A stretch of 60,914 nt of DNA from Hyphococcus sp. (GTDB taxonomy: Bacteria > Pseudomonadota > Alphaproteobacteria > Caulobacterales > Parvularculaceae): assembly GCA_028285645.1 (NCBI GenBank), contig JANQOV010000143.1, positions 1 through 60,914 on the forward strand, written 5' to 3'. Shown here one piece after another: positions 34,771-42,604 of the stretch (the first letter of the stretch is position 1; the number at the start of each line of letters is the position of its first letter). The position numbers and the translations under genes were made by a program. The notes beneath the pieces are model-generated. The model ran no database searches. It was not told where the DNA came from and worked only from the letters and a program-made list of their open reading frames with translations.

Positions 34771-36546
34771 ATGGTAGAAAACGCCGACGCGTTAGCGAAC
34801 AGCAATGCTGGAAACCAGCATAAGGCTGACGAAGCCACTGTCGCTCGCCATGAACAATTTGAAGGCGCAAGAACCCTTGTTGGAACAGCGCCAGGATGTC
34901 CGTCCTTGCAGACAATGTTCGAGTTTGACCCGGCGACCGACAGTCTTGCTTGGTCTGATGCGGAAACCGCCGCACGTATCGTTGGCGTGCCTGATGCAAA
35001 CGCGATCTCCAGTCTGGCGCAATTTAACGAGCATCTTTCAGGCGTTTCTGTTGAAGAACGAACGCGTGCGTTCGAGGGCGCCCTGCAAAGCTATGTCTGT
35101 GAGTATCAGCTGCGCCAGGACAACGGCGATCAGCATTGGGTGGAAGAGCGGGGCGGCTGGATTGAAACCGCTGCTGGCAAACGCTTGATCAGCGTTATCC
35201 GGTCGATTGAGGGCGAAAAGCGGCGAGAGCAACAGCTTGCCTGGTTGGCGACTAATGACGAACTCACGGGCATTTTGAACCGCTCGCACATTCGCAAATG
35301 TCTTGAAGATGAGATCAAGGTCTTACGTCGGGAAAACAGGACCGGCGCCTACCTTCTGGCCGGGGTCGACGATCTTGGCGCTGTGAATGCCGGCTTCGGT
35401 TTCGACGCTGCGGACACGGTGATTGTCGAGATCGCCAATCGGCTAAAAGCCGTGCTCGGCCCTAACGACAAAATTGGTCGCGTTGCCGGCACCAAATTCG
35501 GGCTTGTGATCGCTGACTGCGACGAAGAAGGATTGCGCGAACTCTGCGTCAAACTTTTGAACTCGGCGCGAGAAAGGGTCGTGGAAACCGACCGCGGCGG
35601 CATCGCCGTTTCCATCAGCCTCGGCGCGGTAAGCCTTCTCGATCATGCGGAAGACGCCAATATGGCGATGGCGCATGCTGAGGCTGCGCTCGACGCGGCT
35701 AAGCGTCTTGGCCGGTCCAGCTGGTCCGCCTTTTCCGAGCAGACCGATGTCGTCAGCATGCGTCGCCGTAACACGCATATGTCAGACGTGATTTTGACGG
35801 CGCTCAATGAGCGGCGTATTCGCCTTGCCTTTCAGCCGATCGCTGCAGATCTTGGGGACGTGCCGAGGAAATTCGAATGTTTGATCCGCATGAGCGGCGC
35901 TGACGGCCAGGAGATACCTGCACCGGAGTTTATTCCGGCTGCGGAGCGCCTGGGGCTAGTGCATCTGCTTGACCGGAGAGTGTTGGAGCTTGCAACGAAT
36001 ACGCTTGCGGTCTGCCCCAATATTCATCTCAACGTGAATATTTCTATGGAGACCGTCAAAGATTTTGTCTGGGCGGAAGGCTATATATCGCATTTGCGCG
36101 CAAATCAGGCGTTGGCGAAAAGGATCACCGTCGAGTTAACCGAAACGCAGGTCATCGACGCCATCGACTCCTCGATCGAGTTTGTCTCGGAAATCAAGAA
36201 ACTCGGCTGTTCTTTCGCAATTGACGATTTCGGCGCCGGCTATACGTCCTTCCGAAACCTGAAAGCGCTCGATATCGACATTCTGAAAATCGACGGTTCG
36301 TTTGTGACAGGTGTTGCGTCTTCGCGGGAGAACCAGCTTTTTGTCCGTACACTGCTTGACCTCGCGCGCAATTTCGGCATGCAGACTGTTGGAGAATGGG
36401 TCGACAATGAAGCCGACGCCATGCTCCTCAAAGGGCTTGGCGTTGACTATCTACAAGGCTTTCTGCTCGGCAAGCCGGAAACGCAACCGGATTGGCTGCC
36501 GCACGGCGCGCCAAACGAACCGCCCGTTCAATCGTTGCGGGCGTAG
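34771..36546 (+). CDS. PAS-GGDEF-EAL protein with degenerate GGDEF
   Basis: The ATG at 34771 is used; a GTG at 34762 is also in frame. The 591-residue cytosolic protein has a PAS domain (residues about 45-145, MFEFDPATDSLAWSDAET), a GGDEF domain (residues about 155-310, NDELTGILNRSHIRKCL) and an EAL domain. The GGDEF signature is RVAGTKFG at residue 239, so the acidic metal ligands and second Gly are lost and cyclase activity is unlikely. The EAL motif is ECL at residue 369 but the Glu remains, with NVNIS, ELTE, IDDFGAGYTSF near residue 485 and LKIDGSF, so phosphodiesterase activity is plausible. Probably a c-di-GMP phosphodiesterase whose GGDEF acts as a regulatory or GTP-binding module. Confidence 0.9.
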   Translation: MVENADALANSNAGNQHKADEATVARHEQFEGARTLVGTAPGCPSLQTMFEFDPATDSLAWSDAETAARIVGVPDANAISSLAQFNEHLSGVSVEERTRAFEGALQSYVCEYQLRQDNGDQHWVEERGGWIETAAGKRLISVIRSIEGEKRREQQLAWLATNDELTGILNRSHIRKCLEDEIKVLRRENRTGAYLLAGVDDLGAVNAGFGFDAADTVIVEIANRLKAVLGPNDKIGRVAGTKFGLVIADCDEEGLRELCVKLLNSARERVVETDRGGIAVSISLGAVSLLDHAEDANMAMAHAEAALDAAKRLGRSSWSAFSEQTDVVSMRRRNTHMSDVILTALNERRIRLAFQPIAADLGDVPRKFECLIRMSGADGQEIPAPEFIPAAERLGLVHLLDRRVLELATNTLAVCPNIHLNVNISMETVKDFVWAEGYISHLRANQALAKRITVELTETQVIDAIDSSIEFVSEIKKLGCSFAIDDFGAGYTSFRNLKALDIDILKIDGSFVTGVASSRENQLFVRTLLDLARNFGMQTVGEWVDNEADAMLLKGLGVDYLQGFLLGKPETQPDWLPHGAPNEPPVQSLRA

Positions 36547-36654
36547 CGCCAAGCTGCGCTGACAGCTAACGATCCAACGCAAATGTCGGTCTTTAAAGGC
36601 GACGCCCTGCCGGATTGTTTAGGACTCAATCTCGGCGCCGCGTTGAATAAAGCC

Positions 36655-37278
36655 TTAGCCGCCCTTTTTGTCGATTTTGTCTAGTTGCCTTTGCAGCTCG
36701 GCCATCTGCGCCTTGAGCGAATTGATATCGTCATCGCCGCCAGAAGGGCCGCTATTCTTCTCGTCCCCGCCTGGCTTCGCGTCGCCATAAAGTCCGCTCA
36801 TGGGCGTGAACATTTTCATGGCGCGCTCATACATCGCCATGTTGTTTCGAATGGTCTCTTCGAACATGGCGTATCCGGGGGTTCCGCCAAGCGCGCCCAG
36901 CATGCGCTCGCGCATGGTCTCTTGATTGCGCGCAAAAGCTTCCATACTCATTTCCAGATAGGAAGGTACAAGACTTTGCATGCTGTCGCCGTAAAACTTG
37001 ATCAACTGCCTCAGGAACTGAATGGGCAAGAGGTTCTCCCCCTTGCTTTCTTCTTCAAAAATAATCTGTGTAAGGACCGAATGAGTGATGTCTTCGCCGG
37101 ACTTGGCGTCGTAAACGGCGAAGTTTTCACCATTTTTGACCATCTCTGAGAGGTAATCAAGCGTCACATAAGAGCTCGTCGCAGTGTTGTAGAGCCGTCG
37201 GTTCGCGTATTTTTTGATCACAATGACGTCGTCGTCAGCGTTCTTGCGCTTGTCCGCGGGATTTTTCTTCTCGCTCAT
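36655..37278 (-). CDS. phaR: Polyhydroxyalkanoate synthesis repressor PhaR
   Basis: The ATG at 37278 is chosen over a longer frame because GGAGGA sits just upstream. The 207-residue protein has the PHA-binding/DNA-binding N-terminal domain (IVIKKYANRRLYNTATSSYVT and LDYLSEMVKNGENFAVYDAKSGEDIT) and a second central domain (GENLLPIQFLRQLIKFYGDSMQSL). The C-terminus is a coiled coil (LKAQMAELQRQLDKIDK). PhaR represses phasin and PHA genes until PHA granules titrate it away. It is divergent from phaA-phaB across 225 bp that holds TGC-containing palindromes. Confidence 0.93.
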   Translation of the reverse strand: MSEKKNPADKRKNADDDVIVIKKYANRRLYNTATSSYVTLDYLSEMVKNGENFAVYDAKSGEDITHSVLTQIIFEEESKGENLLPIQFLRQLIKFYGDSMQSLVPSYLEMSMEAFARNQETMRERMLGALGGTPGYAMFEETIRNNMAMYERAMKMFTPMSGLYGDAKPGGDEKNSGPSGGDDDINSLKAQMAELQRQLDKIDKKGG

Positions 37279-37347
37279 AGGCGTCCTCCGATATGCCGCC
37301 GGCTTACGGTTGTTCTTGGTGTTTTTGCTGCGGCGCCAAAATTTTGT

Positions 37348-37371
37348 GCAATTGCTAATATTGCTATAGCA
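37348..37371. promoter_or_regulatory. Paired TGC/GCA palindromes in the phaR-phaA gap, possible PhaR operator
   Basis: GCAATTGC at 37348-37355 and TGCTATAGCA at 37362-37371 lie close together in the AT-rich divergent gap. PhaR proteins of related bacteria bind TGC-rich inverted repeats, so this is a reasonable candidate operator. The match is by eye and not conclusive. Confidence 0.35.
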
Positions 37372-37503
37372 TGGAATCGACAAATGGCTACGCAAATCGG
37401 CATACGGCCTTTAAGCATAAGCTGTTGATTATATTGAACTTCGGGAGCGGCTTGGGCGACCAATAGCGCGTTTAGGCCGCCTCGTTCGGAATCTGGAGGA
37501 ATT

Positions 37504-38679
37504 ATGAGCAAGGCGGTAATCGTTTCGGCGGCGCGGACGGGCGTCGGATCTTTCGGCGGTTCCTTGAGCAGCGTGCCGGCGTCAACGCTCGGTGAAACAG
37601 TAATCAAGGCGGCGGTCGATCGCGCCGGCGTTGAAGCGGGCGATATTGACGAAGCGATTATGGGCCATGTTCTGCAGTCCGCGCAGGGTCAAAACACGGC
37701 GCGCCAGGCGTCGATGGGGGCCGGCGTGCCGCAGGAGCGTCCCGCGATCACCATCAACCAGGTATGCGGCTCCGGCTTGCGCGCAGTCGCCATGGCGGCG
37801 CAATCGGTGAATTCAGGCGACGCCAAAGCTATCGTCGCCGGCGGTCACGAGAACATGTCGCTGGCGCCGCATGCCGCAAATCTGCGCAATGGCGTGAAAA
37901 TGGGGCCGGCCTCCTTTGCGGATACAATGATCACGGACGGCCTTTGGGACGCTTTCAACGATTATCACATGGGGCAGACAGCAGAAAACCTTGCTGAAAA
38001 ATATCAGATCAGCCGGGAGGAACAGGATGCGTTTGCAGTCGCCAGTCAGAACAAGGCCGAGGCGGCAAAAAAAGACGGCAAGTTCAAAGACGAGATTACG
38101 CCTGTTGTGATCAAAACCCGCAAAGGCGAGATCACCTTCGAAGAGGACGAGTATATTCGCGAAGGGGCGACAATCGATGGCGTTTCAGGTCTAAGGCCGG
38201 CTTTTGTTCGTGACGGCGGAACCGTGACGGCGGCGAATGCGTCAGGCATCAATGACGGCGCTGCTGCTGTGGTGGTCATGTCAGAAGACGAGGCCGGCGC
38301 CCGCGGCCTTGATCCGCTTGGTCGCATAGCGTCTTGGGCCCATTGCGGGGTTGATCCGTCGATCATGGGCATCGGGCCGGCGCCGGCGTCCCGCCTGGCG
38401 CTTGAAAAGGCGGGCTGGACGCTCGATGATCTCGATCTTATCGAGGCTAATGAGGCCTTTGCGGCGCAGGCCCTCGCCGTCGGCAAGGAACTTGGTTGGG
38501 ATGCTGACAAAGTCAATGTCAATGGCGGCGCCATTGCGATCGGGCACCCAATTGGCGCGTCCGGCGCGCGGATTTTAACGACGCTGCTTTATGAGTTGAA
38601 GCGATCAGGCAAAAGTAAGGGGTTAGCGACGCTGTGTATCGGCGGCGGTATGGGCATCGCCATGTGTGTTGAGGGTTAA
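37504..38679 (+). CDS. phaA: Acetyl-CoA acetyltransferase (beta-ketothiolase)
   Basis: A full-length 391-residue thiolase. The nucleophilic Cys is in [11 protein letters not shown] near residue 88, the active-site His in [18 protein letters not shown] and the second Cys in [18 protein letters not shown]. It joins two acetyl-CoA into acetoacetyl-CoA. phaB 43 bp downstream and phaR divergent upstream make PhaA the likely role, rather than a catabolic AtoB. GGAGGAATT precedes the ATG. phaC is not in the window. Confidence 0.95.
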   Translation: MSKAVIVSAARTGVGSFGGSLSSVPASTLGETVIKAAVDRAGVEAGDIDEAIMGHVLQSAQGQNTARQASMGAGVPQERPAITINQVCGSGLRAVAMAAQSVNSGDAKAIVAGGHENMSLAPHAANLRNGVKMGPASFADTMITDGLWDAFNDYHMGQTAENLAEKYQISREEQDAFAVASQNKAEAAKKDGKFKDEITPVVIKTRKGEITFEEDEYIREGATIDGVSGLRPAFVRDGGTVTAANASGINDGAAAVVVMSEDEAGARGLDPLGRIASWAHCGVDPSIMGIGPAPASRLALEKAGWTLDDLDLIEANEAFAAQALAVGKELGWDADKVNVNGGAIAIGHPIGASGARILTTLLYELKRSGKSKGLATLCIGGGMGIAMCVEG

Positions 38680-38722
38680 ATCAAGGCGGCGTGACAACAG
38701 AACTCAAAAGGGAGAATGATCG

Positions 38723-39448
38723 ATGACCAGGAATGCAATTGTGACCGGCGGCACCCGTGGGATCGGCGCAGCGATCGCGCAGCGGCTGAAAGACCAAGGC
38801 TGTAACGTTGCAGCGACATATGCTGGCAACGATGAGGCAGCGTCAAAGTTCAAAGACGAAACCGGCATCAACGTCTATAAATGGGATGTCGGCGATTATG
38901 AGGCCTGCAAAGGCGGCGTTGCGGAAATCGAAAAAGAACAGGGACCGACCGACATTCTTGTCAACAATGCCGGGATCACGCGAGACGGATTCTTTCACAA
39001 AATGGCGCCGCAGCAGTGGAATGACGTCATCCGCGCTGACCTCGACTCCGTATTCAACATGACGCATCAAGTGTTTCCCGGCATGCGCGAGCGCGGTTTC
39101 GGCCGCATCATCAATATCTCATCGATCAACGGTCAAAAGGGTCAGGCGGGTCAGACCAACTATTCTGCGGCCAAGGCGGGCATGATCGGATTTACCAAGG
39201 CGCTCGCCCAGGAAGGCGCACGCAAGGGGGTTACGGTTAATGCGGTGGCGCCGGGCTATATCGAGACGGATATGGTGGCGGCGATGGATGAGAAAGTCCT
39301 GCAGAGCATCGTCGCCCAGGTACCGGTTGGACGGCTCGGTACGGCGGAAGAGATAGGCGACTGTTGCGCGTTCCTGGCGGGTGATCAAGCGGGCTTCATC
39401 ACCGGGGCCGTGATCAGCGCAAATGGCGGTCAATACTGCGTTGGATAG
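38723..39448 (+). CDS. phaB: Acetoacetyl-CoA reductase
   Basis: A 241-residue short-chain dehydrogenase: cofactor motif TGGTRGIGAAIAQRL near the N-terminus, NNAGITRD, and the catalytic Ser-Tyr-Lys in INISSINGQKGQAGQTNYSAAKAG. The PhaB-type signature (NGQKGQ, with Gln/Phe-rich acetoacetyl-CoA site) and location right after phaA indicate NADPH-dependent reduction of acetoacetyl-CoA to (R)-3-hydroxybutyryl-CoA for PHA synthesis. It is preceded by GGGAGAATG. FabG is the main alternative, but gene context favours PhaB. Confidence 0.94.
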   Translation: MTRNAIVTGGTRGIGAAIAQRLKDQGCNVAATYAGNDEAASKFKDETGINVYKWDVGDYEACKGGVAEIEKEQGPTDILVNNAGITRDGFFHKMAPQQWNDVIRADLDSVFNMTHQVFPGMRERGFGRIINISSINGQKGQAGQTNYSAAKAGMIGFTKALAQEGARKGVTVNAVAPGYIETDMVAAMDEKVLQSIVAQVPVGRLGTAEEIGDCCAFLAGDQAGFITGAVISANGGQYCVG

Positions 39449-39597
39449 GGAGAAAAGTCCCAATTTATAACGCTTCTGTTATCCCACCGCCGCTATTTCT
39501 GCGCGGGGAGGCCCGGATTTCGCCTAATTCAACCCATATACATAATGCGCGAAGACGGGCGTTTTGCACGCCTCACGTAGTGTAAAATGGCGAAGCG

Positions 39598-40515
39598 ATG
39601 AGCAAGCCTGGATCATTTTTTGAGCATTGGCGCGGCGCCGGTCTTTCGGCGGCGATCGGGACTGCTTTGCTTCTGTTTCCAGCGCTTGTGGCGGCGCAGC
39701 CAGGAAACACGGAAGACGCGTACATTGTCGAAATCGAAGAACCGCGGAGCGTCGTCCTGATCGCCCGGTCTTCCGATCCTTTTTCGGCGCTTGTAGGCAA
39801 ACGCAAGCGCTCCCGGAATGCGCAAGAGGCGCGCTCGAAGATAGAGCTTTACGTGCTGGCGGCGGATGACCGGTCGTTTCTTTTCGAAGATTTAACCAGC
39901 GAAGTGCGTGTTCAATTCCTGTGCGGAGAAAACGACCCACGACTTGAATGCATCATTGATCCTTATGGTCCAGCAGCCGAAATATATCGGCTAACGTCCA
40001 ATCGTGGTCCCCGTGGTGATGTGATTTACAAAAATGACGAAGGGGAGACCTTGTTGCGGATTGCCTCTTATGGCGGCGCCACTGTGTTCTGGCCGGGCGA
40101 TAATCAGGGATCTGCGGCGTCGAAATCATTCGGCGAGACGCGTACGCTCGCATTGATATTCGAAGACTTTGACACAGCTCTGCGGCGCGCCAGCTCGGCA
40201 ACTGCGTTGATCAGCGCGGCGACCGGCGCGCCGATCGTGTTTAACGTTGGCGAGGCCCCGCCCGAAGGGCAAAATGCAGCGGTTCTTGCAGACGCTGTCG
40301 TGATGGCGGCAAAGGCCATAAAACTTGTCGCTGCCGATCCTACAGGCGCGCGCATTATCGCAAGCCGCATTGAAGAAGTTCAGTTCGAAGCCGCAGAAGC
40401 GCCTTCGTTAACTTTAGATGAGCACGTACTGAAAATTCAGTATGCGCCGACCGGCGGCGTAGAAAGCCGCCCTTCGTCCTCGGCGATCCGGCGCTTTCTG
40501 GAGGATGCGCTTTAA
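39598..40515 (+). CDS. Exported protein, possibly DUF4908 family
   Basis: A 305-residue protein with an N-terminal signal (GLSAAIGTALLLFPALVAAQ). The body has LYVLAADDRSFLFEDL, RIASYGGATVFWPGDNQGSAASKSF and LALIFEDFDTALRRA, which I associate with the alphaproteobacterial DUF4908 group, though I hold this loosely. No catalytic motif is recognised. The next gene starts 70 bp later on the same strand and may be in the same unit. Confidence 0.75.
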   Translation: MSKPGSFFEHWRGAGLSAAIGTALLLFPALVAAQPGNTEDAYIVEIEEPRSVVLIARSSDPFSALVGKRKRSRNAQEARSKIELYVLAADDRSFLFEDLTSEVRVQFLCGENDPRLECIIDPYGPAAEIYRLTSNRGPRGDVIYKNDEGETLLRIASYGGATVFWPGDNQGSAASKSFGETRTLALIFEDFDTALRRASSATALISAATGAPIVFNVGEAPPEGQNAAVLADAVVMAAKAIKLVAADPTGARIIASRIEEVQFEAAEAPSLTLDEHVLKIQYAPTGGVESRPSSSAIRRFLEDAL

Positions 40516-40585
40516 GGATCTTACTTGGGCGAAATTTAGGAATTTTCGTCTAAGAAGGGCCGCAAAGAAGGACTATACTGATTGC

Positions 40586-41023
40586 ATGACCTGTGTCGGT
40601 GCGAAGCCCCTGAAGTTGTCGCTGGTCGCCCTGTTGGCGATCGCAGCGATAGCGGCGCGCGCCGATGCTCAATCCCTACGCGAATTGCGATCCCAGGAAG
40701 CGGAGAATGCGGCTCTGGCAGAAGAGGCGGGGTACACTAGCTCTATTTGTCAGATGCCTCTTCAGGCGAGCATTGATTGGAGAACTGCTGCGAATTGGCC
40801 CGAGAACGTCAGCCTTGCCGCATCTTGCGACGGAGCCCTAGGGGCTTTGGAGTCGATCTGCAGGACCCCCGATGGGCGCAACCGCGCCAAGCGCATCACC
40901 CGTTTCGTATGCGCAGGCGATGGCTCCGGTCCTTCGATCAGCGGGCATACTTTGCGGTTCGGCGCCGAGCCGGGCGGCAATGGTTTCGCCGCAACAAAAT
41001 CACTGCTGGAAAGCCAGCTTTAA
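40586..41023 (+). CDS. Small exported protein of unknown function
   Basis: The ATG at 40586 gives a 145-residue protein with an N-terminal hydrophobic signal (LKLSLVALLAIAAIAARADAQ); the longer frame from 40505 overlaps the upstream gene. After cleavage it has four Cys (SSICQM, AASCDG, ESICRT, RFVCAG), likely two disulfides, suggesting a small, stable periplasmic protein. No known family recognised. The next gene, marC, is convergent 34 bp away. Confidence 0.6.
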   Translation: MTCVGAKPLKLSLVALLAIAAIAARADAQSLRELRSQEAENAALAEEAGYTSSICQMPLQASIDWRTAANWPENVSLAASCDGALGALESICRTPDGRNRAKRITRFVCAGDGSGPSISGHTLRFGAEPGGNGFAATKSLLESQL

Positions 41024-41057
41024 TTCTGCAGGCGCCAAGGCGTCGTCCCTGCGCTGA

Positions 41058-41699
41058 TCAAGACGCGGGAATTTTCTCCAGTATGCCAACGCGCACGCCA
41101 TCAAACACATATTGTGTTGAAAGCGCCATCAGCAGCATACCGAGCAATCGCGAAATGACGTTCATGCCCGTCCGGCCGAGCGCATCCGCAATCTTGCCAG
41201 CAAACGCCATTATGACGACCCCGGATAAAAGTGTAACGTAAGCCGCGCTTAATGCGGCGCCGCGTCCGATCCAGTTCTGATCGGGGCCCATCAGCAGCAT
41301 GATCGATGCAATAGCGCCGGGCCCCGCCATGAGGGGGATGGCCAGCGGGAAAAATGCAATGTTGTCGCGCGCAGCCGCTTTTGGTCCCGGCGTCTTGGCT
41401 TCAAGCTCTCCATCCGGTTCGAAGAACATGCGAAAGCCCATGAGAAAAAGCAAAATACCGCCAGCGGTGCGAAACGCAGCCATGGAGATGCCGAGATGAT
41501 GCAACATCACGTTCCCGGCAAGCCCAAAAAAAGTAAGCAGGCATGCAGCGATGAACGCCGCCTCCAGCGCTATCCGGCGCTGCTTTGCCGGGGTTTCCTT
41601 GCGCGTAAGGCTCGCAAAAATCGGTGTGACCATGACCGGATCGATCACGATAAAGAGCGTTACAAAGGCGGTAAGAAAAGCGGGTAAGAATTCTGCCAT
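41058..41699 (-). CDS. MarC family integral membrane protein
   Basis: A 213-residue MarC/UPF0056 protein with six hydrophobic helices. The N-terminus FLTAFVTLFIVIDPVMVTPIF and the mid-protein PLAIPLMAGPGAIASIMLLMG are the family signature, with the closing NVISRLLGMLLMALSTQYVFDGV. Function is unsettled; it is not the multiple-antibiotic-resistance determinant once proposed. It stands alone between convergent and co-directional neighbours. Confidence 0.92.
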   Translation of the reverse strand: MAEFLPAFLTAFVTLFIVIDPVMVTPIFASLTRKETPAKQRRIALEAAFIAACLLTFFGLAGNVMLHHLGISMAAFRTAGGILLFLMGFRMFFEPDGELEAKTPGPKAAARDNIAFFPLAIPLMAGPGAIASIMLLMGPDQNWIGRGAALSAAYVTLLSGVVIMAFAGKIADALGRTGMNVISRLLGMLLMALSTQYVFDGVRVGILEKIPAS

Positions 41700-41785
41700 C
41701 GCCGGGCGTCCAGTTGTTTTGTCCGCCTACCTGCCGAATGCCGCGCCGCAATTCAAGCTTTGTTTTTCAACCCCATGAAAGCAAA

Positions 41786-41813
41786 CCGGCGCGGGTCAGA
41801 GGCGCCGCGCCGG
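41786..41813. repeat. GC-rich inverted repeat, possible terminator
   Basis: CCGGCGCG and CGCGCCGG flank a 12-base loop, 35 bp beyond the stop of the minus-strand exported protein. No U-run; weak support as a transcription end. Confidence 0.4.
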
Positions 41814-41847
41814 CTTGTCCGTCTCGCCCTTTAATTGTTGGGGGGCT

Positions 41848-42492
41848 TCAAAGGTCGAGACTTGAGATCATGGCCTTTCTTTCTTCTTCCGTGAGGCCTT
41901 CCGCTTCAAGGATGAAAGCGCGGGCCGTTTCAGCATCAGCGCCGCTTACCAGGACTATCTTTTTCCCGACGCCGTTTTCGTTGGTCTGAATGACAGTTTT
42001 TTTTGCAGCGTCCATCTTGTCGCTATCAGCTTTCAGCGATTTCGCATCGACAGATTTTTCAATGTGAATTTCTGCGCCGGCGTCAGCTTTATGTTCGGCG
42101 TCTTTTTCGATCTGCTCGATAATGACTTCGTGGCCGCTGCCCTTCTCGTCATTCTCCTCAAGCACTTCGCGCTGAATGATTTTCACGCGTTTTTTATCTG
42201 ACGCCTTATGGTTGGCGAGAATACGCTCAACGCTGTGATTGTCGATGTGCTGGCGCAGCACCTTCATGGAAGCAAGCGCTTCATCCGCCGTCAGAATATC
42301 GAGACCGCCAGCGTTTTTTCCAGCGGCGACAGATGCGATCTTGGCGTTTTCATGCGCTGATACGGCGATCATGGTCTCCGTATCGTCGATCATTGTCCAC
42401 AAATCATAAAGTGCGGGATCTTCCGCTTGCGCGTTGCCGAAGGTGAAGCCAAATGCGGCAATAGCTGCGGCAGCAAGGCGTCGATTGACCAT
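41848..42492 (-). CDS. Exported helical protein of unknown function
   Basis: The ATG at 42492 follows GAAAGGACGAAGGATC and opens a signal peptide (MVNRRLAAAAIAAFGFTFGNAQAE); the longer frame extends into the upstream hydrolase and is rejected. The 214-residue product is rich in Lys, Glu, Asp and Ala, with long helical runs (EIHIEKSVDAKSLKADSD) and a short C-terminal module (ILEAEGLTEEERKAMISSLDL) that resembles the tail of other alphaproteobacterial exported unknowns. No catalytic motif. It sits 112 bp downstream of the S33 hydrolase on the same strand. Confidence 0.7.
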   Translation of the reverse strand: MVNRRLAAAAIAAFGFTFGNAQAEDPALYDLWTMIDDTETMIAVSAHENAKIASVAAGKNAGGLDILTADEALASMKVLRQHIDNHSVERILANHKASDKKRVKIIQREVLEENDEKGSGHEVIIEQIEKDAEHKADAGAEIHIEKSVDAKSLKADSDKMDAAKKTVIQTNENGVGKKIVLVSGADAETARAFILEAEGLTEEERKAMISSLDL

Positions 42493-42604
42493 GATCCTTC
42501 GTCCTTTCGCTATACTCTGCACCAGAGCGCGCAATGCACCCAAGGAGCAACTTAAAAAGAGGTAACGGCGCAGCGCCGCGCTGCAAAATTGCCGATCCGG
42601 ACCG

